From assembly GCA_029052375.1 (NCBI GenBank), contig JAIDJD010000126.1, positions 1-8,732 on the forward strand: a DNA stretch of 8,732 nucleotides, written 5' to 3'. The notes beneath the pieces are model-generated. The model did not search any database. It was not told the origin of the DNA and saw only the letters and a list, made by a program, of their open reading frames with translations. The translations under genes and the position numbers were made by a program. The DNA is from Duncaniella sp. (GTDB taxonomy: Bacteria > Bacteroidota > Bacteroidia > Bacteroidales > Muribaculaceae). Below are positions 1 to 6,521 of this stretch, one piece after another; position 1 is the first letter of the stretch, and the number at the start of each line of letters is the position of its first letter.

Positions 1-738
1 GTCGGTCATCGTGGCCTCGGCGTTGAGCAGGTTGAGCGCGAGCTGCAGCAGGTCGTTGCGGCTTATCTGTCCCATCTCTCGCTTCACCTTGGCCACCTCG
101 TAGAGCTTTCCGGCATTGGTGTGGTTCTGGCGAGCAATGCCGAGGTTTTCCTTGGCCATGAGCAGGTCGAAGAAGTGGGCCACGGCGTTCATGGCCACAT
201 TCTCCGTAGCGCTTATGAACTTAGCCTTGGCCTCTTCGTATCTCACGGGCTCGATGCGCCGGTTCCATTTCACGTTGTTGACGGCAAAGACCGGCTGATT
301 GAGAGTCAGCGCCACGGGGACAGACATATAGCGGTTGAAAGCCCCGCGGTCCAGCTGTCGCATCCAGTCGAGCGACGTGTTGAGCGACAGCGTGCCGCCC
401 GTGGGCCAGATGCTCTGCTCCACCGATATCTCGCCGCTCATCTGCATGACGTTGTTGCGCACGAAGCTGTACGACCCGTCTTCGTGCTGATAAGGGCTGT
501 AGCTCTTGCGGTAGGAGGGGATAGTGGCGTTGAAGTGTACCTCGGGCAGGAGGTCGGCGCGGTAGGTGCGGTAGCTCCAATAGCTCTTGCGGAGCTCGTT
601 GAGCGCGACGGCGGCGTCTACGCTGCGAGTGCGGGCCATCAGGACGGCCTCGTCGAGGGTAATGGGCCGGGTCTCCGCGCTCATCCCCGGGAGGATGAGC
701 ATGGAGGCGACCAGGAGAGAGAGCAGTCTTCTTAACAT
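1..738 (-). CDS. TolC-family outer-membrane efflux protein, N-terminal part (cut by left window edge)
   Basis: The ATG at 738-736 opens a frame that runs without a stop to base 1, giving the first 246 residues; the family is usually 420-500 residues, so roughly half is present. Residues 1-21 form a type I signal peptide (MLRRLLSLL...GMSA, then ETR). The mature part opens with the TolC-family pattern TLDEAV (27-32). Residues 98-125 and 138-155 are amphipathic beta stretches, including the typical TLNQPVF (145-151). Residues 165-246 are long helices ending in GQISRNDLLQLALNLLNAEA, a common outer-membrane-factor motif. Known role of the family: a trimeric beta-barrel plus periplasmic helical tunnel that takes substrate from an adaptor-coupled inner-membrane pump. 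It begins only 3 bases after the second permease, so it is the last visible gene of the exporter operon and should be that pump's exit duct. The leader is A-rich with no Shine-Dalgarno. The family call is firm; the substrate is unknown. Confidence 0.93.
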   Translation of the reverse strand, partial: MLRRLLSLLVASMLILPGMSAETRPITLDEAVLMARTRSVDAAVALNELRKSYWSYRTYRADLLPEVHFNATIPSYRKSYSPYQHEDGSYSFVRNNVMQMSGEISVEQSIWPTGGTLSLNTSLDWMRQLDRGAFNRYMSVPVALTLNQPVFAVNNVKWNRRIEPVRYEEAKAKFISATENVAMNAVAHFFDLLMAKENLGIARQNHTNAGKLYEVAKVKREMGQISRNDLLQLALNLLNAEATMTD

Positions 739-741
739 AGA

Positions 742-1995
742 TTATTCTGTTTTGAGAGCTTCGGCGGGAGAGATTTTCATGGCCCTGAGAGCGGGAATCA
801 TCGAGCTTACGGCTATCATCAGAGCCAGGGCGCTCCATGTGATGGCCATGCAGCCGAAGAAGCGCAGAGGCTCGAAGAATGAGCCGTGATAGTAGGTGTT
901 TAGCTCATAGTGGGTCAGCAGCCAGTCGAGACCTCCGGCCAGGGGAGTGACGAGGAGCAGAATCAGCTCGCCCTCGGCTATGACGCGGTTGAAGATGTCG
1001 CGTCTCGTGGCTCCGACGCTCATGCGCAGGGCTATCTCGGGGATGCGCTGCGAGGTGCGGAACCAGAATGTCCCGAGCACGCCGAGGAAGATGTTGAGCA
1101 GAAGGAACAGAGCTGTCATAACGGTGTTAGTGACTTCCTGTGCGCTCTCGAGCTGAAACTTGCGGCGTATGCTCTCCATAGACTCTACCGAGCTTATATA
1201 GTAGTTGCCTACCCTGAGCGGCCCGGTGGCGTCTGCCATGAGATTTTTTTCAAAGTCGGTGTCCATATTGTCGCGGACTCGTACCACGAGATTGTTGGCC
1301 CAGCGCATCTGTTTGGGTGGCAAAGGCATCATCATTGAAGGCCATGAATATTCTGTCGGATGATAGTCGTTGTTGCGGATGGCAGGGAACGCCCTCACTG
1401 CCCGCAGCGAGTCGTTTTCGCCCGGTACGGTGAACCATTTGCCGTAGCAATCCCTTACAGAGGCGATATCCTTGTTGCGCCTGAGAATGTTCTCGGAAAC
1501 GAACATCTCTCCCGGTGTCATCCTTGAGAGCATATCGGCCATCTCTTCGGGGGTCTCTCCGTCTATGCCGTGTATGCGGAACACGCGTATAAAACCGGGT
1601 GTCACCTGCCGCATCTGCACCTGTCCCAGATCCAGCGTGTCATATTTCAGGTGTTTCGAGTTGTTAGAGCCACAGTATATCAATGAAGTCTGTCCTGTGC
1701 CCACAGCCTCTATCTCGGGACGGGCCTCGAGGCGTGCCATGAGGGTGAGCACATCCTCGCACTCTTCTTGGCGTGTGCGCTTGACGTATCCAGGATTGTC
1801 CTCGGTGAGTTTGGCGTGAGATATATAATAGACATGAGAGATATCGCTGCCGGTGGGCTCGAGACGTGAACCTGCAGTCCGCCAGAGCTGGTCTGCAAGA
1901 AACCACATCACCACGCTCACCAGGAGCAGTTCGACGGCAAGCCAGACATTGGTCCGCCACTCGTTGAGCATCTGTGTGAGAAGTTTTCTTTTCAT
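742..1995 (-). CDS. MacB/FtsX-type ABC transporter permease, second subunit
   Basis: The protein has 417 residues from the ATG at 1995. The topology is that of MacB permeases: one N-terminal membrane helix (about 15-37), a large periplasmic core domain (about 40-285), then three helices (about 289-312, 340-360, 377-400). The cytoplasmic loop after helix 2 carries EIALRMSVGATRRDI (320-334), the coupling-helix motif that contacts the ATPase. The C-terminus, PALRAMKISPAEALKTE, is the classic family ending. The same frame can be opened 45 bases earlier (2040) inside the preceding gene, but that would add a hydrophilic 15-residue extension. MKRKLLTQML, just before the first helix, matches family N-termini and leaves a 13-base spacer, so it is preferred. 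It differs clearly from the first permease in sequence (core domain with Cys79, Cys108 and Cys183), so the two probably form a heterodimer. The transported substrate is unknown; lipoproteins, peptides, antibiotics or toxins are all handled by relatives. Confidence 0.93.
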   Translation of the reverse strand: MKRKLLTQMLNEWRTNVWLAVELLLVSVVMWFLADQLWRTAGSRLEPTGSDISHVYYISHAKLTEDNPGYVKRTRQEECEDVLTLMARLEARPEIEAVGTGQTSLIYCGSNNSKHLKYDTLDLGQVQMRQVTPGFIRVFRIHGIDGETPEEMADMLSRMTPGEMFVSENILRRNKDIASVRDCYGKWFTVPGENDSLRAVRAFPAIRNNDYHPTEYSWPSMMMPLPPKQMRWANNLVVRVRDNMDTDFEKNLMADATGPLRVGNYYISSVESMESIRRKFQLESAQEVTNTVMTALFLLLNIFLGVLGTFWFRTSQRIPEIALRMSVGATRRDIFNRVIAEGELILLLVTPLAGGLDWLLTHYELNTYYHGSFFEPLRFFGCMAITWSALALMIAVSSMIPALRAMKISPAEALKTE

Positions 1996-2008
1996 CTTTG
2001 CTTGGGTG

Positions 2009-3289
2009 TTATTTTTTGCCTGCGAGGGCGTTGACCACATTGGTTCGCGAAGCCTGCCAGGCGGGCAGTGAGGACGAGAGTATGTTGAGGATAAGGCAGA
2101 AGAGCATTGCCAGGCCGAAGGTGTGCCAGCTGAGGAGCATCCCCGGGGTGAGAGCTGAGACCTCTCCGGTCACCGACGATGACGCGAGCAGCATCTCCGA
2201 GCCGAAGATGGCTAAGAGCGTGCTGGCGGCCAGGCCGAGGAGTCCGGCCATGACGGTGATGAGCAGGCTCTCGACAAAGAGGTCTGCGAGAATCTGCGAG
2301 CGTCTGGCGCCGAAGGCCCTGCGGACGCCTATCTCCTCGCGCCTCTTGGACAGGCGGCTGTGGGTCATGGAGCTGAGGTTGACGGCCGGGACGAGGAGCA
2401 GGATGGTCCACAGTATATACCTGCTCTTGCGGACACTCTCCATGTCCGGGTCGAGGTTGGCCCACTGGGTGTTGGCCGATGTCTCCTGGTCGTAGGGGCG
2501 TCCGCGCATTATGAATTTCCACCCGGCCTCTCTGGACTCGTCATGGAGACGGGCAAACAGACGGTTGTACTCCTCGCGGACAGCAGTAATCTCCTCCTTG
2601 GAGCGCGGAAGGATTATCACCTTGAGGCTTCCCATAAATTCATTCCAATTGTTGTTTATCGCCTGGGTGGTGGTGTAAGGCACCCATATGTCGGCATATG
2701 CGTCTGTGGCGAGGGTCGAGACGTCTCGGACCACACCCTTGACGCGATATTGCTTGTGGTTGACGCTGAATTCGCGTCCGGCGGCGTCGGATGTGCCGAA
2801 GAGGCGTCGGGCGGTGGACTCGCTGATGACAGCCACCTGAGAGGCGGCGTCAAACTCGGCGCGGTCGAAGGGCGAGCCGGAGATGAAGGTAAAGTCCATC
2901 ACCTTCCAGAATCCGGCGTCGACGTCGAGAGTCTGCGCGCCGAAGGCCTTGCCCGAGGATTCGGATACAAGAGCCTCCAGAGGGTTGATGGTCAGGGCCG
3001 TGACAGCCTCGGGGGTCTCCATCTCGTAGAAGACGGCCTTGACCAGTCTGTGGCTCATGCCCGAGTTGGTCTCGCCGTCCTCCCAGTTGGTATTGGTCAG
3101 CGAGGTGAAGCGCTGCACCAGCCATCGGTCGCGGTTGCTCTCCGGGGCGAATGGCGTCACGCGGATCTCCTCCATCATCACCGTCACCATTATCAGGAAT
3201 ATGGCCAGGGCGGTGCCCGCGACGCTCACCCAGCTCACCAGGGGCTGTGAGCGCAGCGAGGCTATGGCCTGTTTCAGATAGTTCTGCAT
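2009..3289 (-). CDS. MacB/FtsX-type ABC transporter permease, first subunit
   Basis: The protein has 426 residues. Membrane helices lie at about 18-38, 290-309, 337-363 and 390-410, with a periplasmic MacB core domain at about 40-285 between helices 1 and 2. The core shows family hallmarks such as VAVISESTARRLFG (152-165) and YRVKGVVRDV (181-190). The cytoplasmic loop has KRREEIGVRRAFGARRSQI (315-333), the coupling motif that docks on the nucleotide-binding subunit. The C-terminal PAWQASRTNVVNALAGKK is typical. In mechanotransmitting MacB-type exporters the periplasmic core moves with ATP hydrolysis and pushes substrate from the periplasm through adaptor and TolC, so the pump does not necessarily carry substrate across the inner membrane. 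It starts 39 bases after the ATPase stop and ends 13 bases before the second permease. The leader is A-rich, with no Shine-Dalgarno visible. Confidence 0.95.
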   Translation of the reverse strand: MQNYLKQAIASLRSQPLVSWVSVAGTALAIFLIMVTVMMEEIRVTPFAPESNRDRWLVQRFTSLTNTNWEDGETNSGMSHRLVKAVFYEMETPEAVTALTINPLEALVSESSGKAFGAQTLDVDAGFWKVMDFTFISGSPFDRAEFDAASQVAVISESTARRLFGTSDAAGREFSVNHKQYRVKGVVRDVSTLATDAYADIWVPYTTTQAINNNWNEFMGSLKVIILPRSKEEITAVREEYNRLFARLHDESREAGWKFIMRGRPYDQETSANTQWANLDPDMESVRKSRYILWTILLLVPAVNLSSMTHSRLSKRREEIGVRRAFGARRSQILADLFVESLLITVMAGLLGLAASTLLAIFGSEMLLASSSVTGEVSALTPGMLLSWHTFGLAMLFCLILNILSSSLPAWQASRTNVVNALAGKK

Positions 3290-3328
3290 TGTAGTGTATT
3301 TGCGTTTTTTGGGGTGGGTGGTGAAAGA

Positions 3329-3994
3329 TTACATTACCTGGCGTCCGTCGAAGAAGCGGATGATACGGTCGGTCTGCCGGGCCTGCTCCTCGTTGTGGGT
3401 CACCATCATTATGGTGCGTCCGTCCTCGCGGTTGAGGGCTTGCAGCAGGTCCATCACCTCTGCTCCCATCCTGGAGTCGAGGTTGCCGGTGGGCTCGTCG
3501 GCAAGGATTATCTCAGGATTGCCCACGATGGCGCGGGCTATGGCCACGCGCTGGCACTGTCCGCCCGAGAGCTGGGAGGGTCGGTGGCGCATACGGTGGG
3601 CGAGGCCAACGCGGTCGAGCACCTCGCGGGCGCGGCGCTCGCGCTCTGCCGCTCCGCACGAGCGGTAGAGCAGGGGGAGCATGACGTTGTCGATGACGTT
3701 GAGCGAGTCTATCAGGTGGAAGCTCTGGAAGACAAAGCCGAGCTTGGAGTTGCGGAAGGCGGCCAGCCCCGCGTCGCTCATGCCCGAGAGTTTGGTGCCG
3801 TCGATGGTCACGGTGCCCGAGGTGGGTGTGTCGAGCAGGCCCACGATGTTGAGCAGCGTAGACTTGCCGCAGCCCGAGGGGCCCATGATGCTGACAAACT
3901 CGCCCTTCTCTATCTCTATGTTGACATTCTCGAGAGCCTGGGTCTCGATCTCGTCGGTGCGGTAAATCTTGTTGATTCCCTTGAGTGATATCAT
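3329..3994 (-). CDS. ABC transporter ATP-binding protein, LolD/MacB type
   Basis: A stand-alone nucleotide-binding subunit of 221 residues, the normal length for LolD/FtsE/MacB-type ATPases. Every catalytic motif is intact: Walker A GPSGCGKST (38-46), Q-loop Gln90 in VFQSFHL, signature LSGGQ (142-146), Walker B IILADE (162-167) with catalytic Glu167, D-loop around NLDS (171-174), and switch His200 in MMVTH. The residue after LSGGQ is Cys147, where Gln is the usual one; this should not matter for activity. Gln90 followed by SFHLIDSLNVIDNVMLP is characteristic of this subfamily, which drives FtsX-fold permeases. It lies 23 bases after the adaptor gene and 39 before the first permease, so it should energise that permease pair from the cytoplasmic face. 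LolD itself is a possible name, but the adaptor and TolC neighbours fit a MacA-MacB-TolC style exporter better than lipoprotein sorting. Confidence 0.97.
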   Translation of the reverse strand: MISLKGINKIYRTDEIETQALENVNIEIEKGEFVSIMGPSGCGKSTLLNIVGLLDTPTSGTVTIDGTKLSGMSDAGLAAFRNSKLGFVFQSFHLIDSLNVIDNVMLPLLYRSCGAAERERRAREVLDRVGLAHRMRHRPSQLSGGQCQRVAIARAIVGNPEIILADEPTGNLDSRMGAEVMDLLQALNREDGRTIMMVTHNEEQARQTDRIIRFFDGRQVM

Positions 3995-4017
3995 ATCTGC
4001 AGTTGTGTAATGGTTTG

Positions 4018-5268
4018 TTATCTTATGGATATTGTGTTGGATTCCTTGTATTTGGTCATGTCCGAGAGCACGACGCGCTCGCCGGGGGCGATGCCCGAGA
4101 CCACCTGGACAAACTCGTAGTTGCTCTCGCCGAGCACTACCTCGCGCCTCTCCAGCGCAGAGCCGTCGGCCGAGACCACGAAGAGCTCATACTTGCCCGG
4201 CCCGGTGTAGACAGGCGAGTTGGGGATACGGACGGCGTCGTCCACGACGTCACACTTGATGTAGACGTCGGTGCGCAGGCCCGAGCGGAGGCGCGGATGG
4301 GCGTCCTGGGCCAGGCGGATGGTGAACGAGATGACGCCCCCCTGCGAGAGCGGGGTGACGTTTGAGACTGTCCCCTCGAGGCGCTCGCGCCCGATGCGCA
4401 CCACGGCCTGGCCGCCAACGGCCACGCGGTCGCTGTATGCGTCGGGCATCTCGCCGTCGACGCGGAAGTGGCTGAGGTCCGAGATGACGGCTATCTTCTG
4501 TCCTTCGGTCACCTTCTCGCCTATCTGGTCGTTGATGTAGGTGAGGGTGGCGGAGCGCGGCGAGGTGATGCGGGCGTCGTCGAGTGTGCGGGTCATCTCA
4601 GCGAGGTTTTTCTCGGCTATGCTTATGTCGAGGTGCTTGACGCTCTCGCCGGCGCGGGCCACGAGGCGCTCGTTGGCGAGTTTCTGGCGCAGCTGTTCCA
4701 GCTCGAGGCGTCCTGTCTTGCAGGCCAGCTCGGCCTGGCGGACACGGTCGCCTGTGCCGGAGCCTATGCTGTCGAGATACCGCTCGTTGTTCAGCTCGGC
4801 CTCGAGGCGGTTTAGTGTCATCTCCTTGACCTTGACCTGCATCTCGAGGTCGCTCAGGCGGGTGTCCGAGTTGACCTCCTGTTGGTGGAGCTCATGGCGC
4901 TTCATGGCTATCTGGTCTGCCATCTTGTTGGCCTCGGTCTCGGTGCTCTGCAGGTCGAGGCGCAGCAGGGGGGTGCCGGGGCCCACCGAGTCGCCTGCCT
5001 GGCGGTAGACCTCCATGATGCGGGTGCTGATAGGCGAGGTGATTATCTCCTCGAAGGCGGGCGAGACATTGCCTGTGCCCGAGACGGTGATGTCTATGGT
5101 GCCCCTGTCGGCTGTCCCGATGTTGATGGAGCCGAGCTCTATGGAGGGTCTTATGACGCGTCCGGCCACGGCTATCGCGGCCACGGCCGCGAGCCCTATG
5201 CCTGCGGCTTTCAGCCAGCGCCGGCGCGATGTTTTCTTTCTTTCGGTATCGGATATCTGTCTGTCCAT
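4018..5268 (-). CDS. Periplasmic adaptor subunit (HlyD/RND-MFP family, MacA-like)
   Basis: The protein has 416 residues. A basic N-terminus (KKTSRRRWLK) precedes a single inner-membrane anchor at about 21-38, with the rest in the periplasm. In order: first half of the barrel-sandwich (lipoyl-like) domain at about 57-105 (SGTGNVSP, PISTRIMEVYRQAGDSV); a long Glu/Gln/Leu/Arg-rich helical hairpin at about 106-230; second lipoyl half with ARITSPRSATLTYI (232-245) and GEKVTEGQKIAVI; beta-barrel at about 266-340 (FRVDGEMPD...GQAVVRIG); membrane-proximal domain to the end (VVLGESNYEFVQVVSGIAPGERVVL). This order is typical of adaptors linking an inner-membrane pump to a TolC-like duct. It is the first gene of the exporter operon, preceded by a 226-base regulatory region and followed 23 bases later by the ATPase. 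The start is the only one that keeps the basic segment and anchor. No Shine-Dalgarno; the leader has a CCCC-TTTTTTT run just before ATG. Confidence 0.96.
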   Translation of the reverse strand: MDRQISDTERKKTSRRRWLKAAGIGLAAVAAIAVAGRVIRPSIELGSINIGTADRGTIDITVSGTGNVSPAFEEIITSPISTRIMEVYRQAGDSVGPGTPLLRLDLQSTETEANKMADQIAMKRHELHQQEVNSDTRLSDLEMQVKVKEMTLNRLEAELNNERYLDSIGSGTGDRVRQAELACKTGRLELEQLRQKLANERLVARAGESVKHLDISIAEKNLAEMTRTLDDARITSPRSATLTYINDQIGEKVTEGQKIAVISDLSHFRVDGEMPDAYSDRVAVGGQAVVRIGRERLEGTVSNVTPLSQGGVISFTIRLAQDAHPRLRSGLRTDVYIKCDVVDDAVRIPNSPVYTGPGKYELFVVSADGSALERREVVLGESNYEFVQVVSGIAPGERVVLSDMTKYKESNTISIR

Positions 5269-5320
5269 GTATCTTAAAAAAAGGGGTAGTGGGTCGGTAA
5301 TTTCTGTGCCGCGTATACTC

Positions 5321-5335
5321 TCAATCTTCGTGCCA
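5321..5335 (-). promoter_or_regulatory. Predicted sigma-54 (-24/-12) promoter of the exporter operon
   Basis: Read on the minus strand the site is TGGCACGAAGATTGA. TGGCAC matches the -24 element of the RpoN consensus exactly; GG and the -12 dinucleotide have the strict 12-base spacing between first G residues (5334 and 5322). The -12 element reads TTGA where the consensus is TTGC, a single mismatch at a conserved base. A start about 12 bases further on (near 5310) would give a leader of roughly 42 bases before the adaptor ATG at 5268. A palindrome of the kind enhancer-binding proteins use lies upstream at about -88. Promoter activity is inferred. Confidence 0.6.
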
Positions 5336-5347
5336 AAGATGTAATAT

Positions 5348-5360
5348 ACTGATTGTCAGT
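5348..5360. repeat. Small inverted repeat ACTGA-TTG-TCAGT between operator and promoter
   Basis: Five-base arms around a three-base centre lie between the palindrome at 5391-5406 and the -24/-12 promoter match, centred near -44 relative to the predicted start. It could be a second protein-binding site or chance; the arms are short. Confidence 0.3.
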
Positions 5361-5390
5361 GTGTGGTCTGTTTAGGGATGTGTACGCTAT

Positions 5391-5416
5391 CGGACACTTG
5401 TGTCCGTCCGTGTCCG
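5391..5416. promoter_or_regulatory. Palindromic regulator-binding site with an extra half-site
   Basis: CGGACAC-TT-GTGTCCG (5391-5406) is a perfect 7+7 inverted repeat. A third copy of GTGTCCG sits at 5410-5416, exactly 10 bp from the right arm (5400-5406), so on the same face of the helix. It is centred about 88 bases before the predicted start of the sigma-54-like promoter, the distance expected of an NtrC-family enhancer-binding protein. It lies between the upstream terminator and that promoter. The regulator is not encoded in the window. Single CGGACAC heptamers also occur in coding DNA (2431, 4739), so only the paired arrangement is meaningful. Confidence 0.5.
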
Positions 5417-5425
5417 CAAGACAGA

Positions 5426-5464
5426 GACCGCGGAGAGGCCATATGGGTGAGCCTCTCCGCGGTC
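5426..5464 (-). terminator. Intrinsic-type terminator of the kinase-BACON operon
   Basis: The arms GACCGCGGAGAGGC (5426-5439) and GCCTCTCCGCGGTC (5451-5464) pair perfectly over 14 bp around an 11-base loop. The hairpin begins 30 bases after the BACON gene's stop. On the minus strand it is followed by TCTCTGTCTT, a pyrimidine-rich rather than pure T tract; on the plus strand there is no T tract. It also separates the upstream operon from the exporter operon's control region. Termination is inferred and may be incomplete given the weak T tract. Confidence 0.7.
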
Positions 5465-5494
5465 CGGAGCTGTCAGATGTGTTGAGTCTTGATA

Positions 5495-6475
5495 TTATTT
5501 CTGCACTATCAGTATGGTGATGGTCTGGTCGTCCGAGGCAAGCACCAGCTCGCCCTTGCGTCCGTTGTTGTATTCGTATGACCCCTTGACAGTCTTGTCG
5601 GCGTTGACCACGATGGTGCTGGTGGGGCCGGCCTCGTTGCCGCTCCCCTCGCCGTGGAGGATATTCTCGCCGAGCTTCTTGGCCTTGCCTATGAGACCGC
5701 CCAGCTTGTTCTTTTTGGGCTGTCCTGTCTCCACCACAACGTTGACCCACTCGGGCTTGGAGACAATCTTCCATGTCAGGTTGTTGTTCTCCTCATAGCT
5801 CGTGGTCGAGTTGGTGAAGAGGTCTATGTCTTTCTTGCCTCCGTTGCGGCCGAACTCGAGCATAGGCTTGCTGGCGCTGAACTGCACGGGGACTCCGGCC
5901 TGGGTCACCTTGACCTCACAGCGCTTGTTGCCTCCCGAGATTGCCACAGTCTGTTCGCGCTGGGCGGTCTTGTCGTTGCGGTCACACTCGATGGTCACGA
6001 CGCCGTCGCCCTTCTTGACGGTCAGGAACGATGTGCCGTCGGCATTGCTGACAGGGAGCGCCGTCCAGTCGTCGATGTTGATGGCCGCGACGGTGACGGT
6101 GAGTGTCTTGGGATGGCAGTCGATGGCAAAGTCGTTGGGAGAGATGTTGAGGGCCTGCTCTTTCTCTTCCTTTGCGCTCTCGCCCCGGTGTCCGGAGTCA
6201 GAGGAGACGCCTCCGGCTGATATCTGGGCTATGATGTTGCGGCTCACGGCTATGGCCTGGTCACACTGGGCCTTCTTGGTCTGCGAGTCGTAGAGCTTCT
6301 TGGCCGAGGTGAATTTGGCTATGGCGTTGCGCTGAGACTTTATGGTGAGGGTCTTCTGGAACTGGAGACCCTGGTTGTAGAGCTTGTCGCCCGAGGTCTG
6401 TGCGCTCACGGCCAGAGAGCCTATGAGCATCATGACCAGCGAGGCGATGATGCGGGTGAGTCTGGATGCTTTCAT
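5495..6475 (-). CDS. Exported protein with two BACON-type domains
   Basis: The protein has 326 residues. Residues 1-25 are a type I signal peptide (MKASRLTRIIASLVMMLIGSLAVSA, shown here as RLTRII...AVSA) followed by QTSG; there is no lipobox Cys, so it should be a soluble periplasmic or secreted protein. Residues 28-87 look helical and TPR-like (LYNQGLQFQ, AIAKFTSAKKLYD). A Lys/Glu linker follows. Residues about 108-194 form a BACON domain: WTALPVS, VTIECDRND, REQTVAIS and the closing VKVTQAG. Residues about 197-326 look like a second, diverged BACON domain (WKIVSKPEWVNV, KGELVLASDDQTITILIVQK) with a basic Gly/Lys insertion at about 253-283. BACON domains are Bacteroidota beta-sandwiches usually thought to bind carbohydrate or mucin or to act as spacers. 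The gene starts 46 bases after the kinase stop and is followed by a terminator, so it is probably the last gene of that operon. A link to the kinase's periplasmic tail is inference. Confidence 0.85.
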   Translation of the reverse strand: MKASRLTRIIASLVMMLIGSLAVSAQTSGDKLYNQGLQFQKTLTIKSQRNAIAKFTSAKKLYDSQTKKAQCDQAIAVSRNIIAQISAGGVSSDSGHRGESAKEEKEQALNISPNDFAIDCHPKTLTVTVAAINIDDWTALPVSNADGTSFLTVKKGDGVVTIECDRNDKTAQREQTVAISGGNKRCEVKVTQAGVPVQFSASKPMLEFGRNGGKKDIDLFTNSTTSYEENNNLTWKIVSKPEWVNVVVETGQPKKNKLGGLIGKAKKLGENILHGEGSGNEAGPTSTIVVNADKTVKGSYEYNNGRKGELVLASDDQTITILIVQK

Positions 6476-6521
6476 TGGATTGGGGTAACGGATTGGTTCT
6501 TGGTTCTGTGCTGTGCAGGCG

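Noticed and set aside
1996..2040. Upstream start at 2040 for the second permease, overlapping the first permease
   Set aside because: It adds a polar 15-residue extension before MKRKLLTQML, which already looks like a family N-terminus, and would create a 32-base overlap where the ATG at 1995 gives a normal 13-base spacer.
2431..2449. CGGACAC...TGTCCG inverted repeat resembling the intergenic operator
   Set aside because: It lies inside the first permease's coding sequence with a longer spacer and is explained by the codons; probably chance.
2360..3250. Plus-strand open frame of 296 codons opposite the first permease
   Set aside because: Codon-shadow of the permease gene; no family motif, and all supported genes run on the minus strand.
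3314..3988. Plus-strand open frame covering the whole ATPase gene
   Set aside because: Antisense of a gene with every ABC ATPase motif intact; the product looks like reversed-frame Val/Ala/Gly/His sequence.
5296..5310. Second possible -24/-12 site GGCACAGAAATTAC
   Set aside because: The -24 element lacks the leading T and the -12 element has no GC or TTG; much weaker than the site at 5321-5335.
5325..5345. Bacteroidota housekeeping promoter (TTTG at -33, TAnnTTTG at -7) before the adaptor gene
   Set aside because: CATCTTTG resembles the -7 element with one mismatch, but no TTTG lies at the right distance upstream, and the overlapping -24/-12 match is better.
6477..6496. GGATTGG direct repeat in the 46-base gap between kinase and BACON genes
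   Set aside because: Only 7 bases, two copies 13 bp apart, with no further support for a regulatory role.
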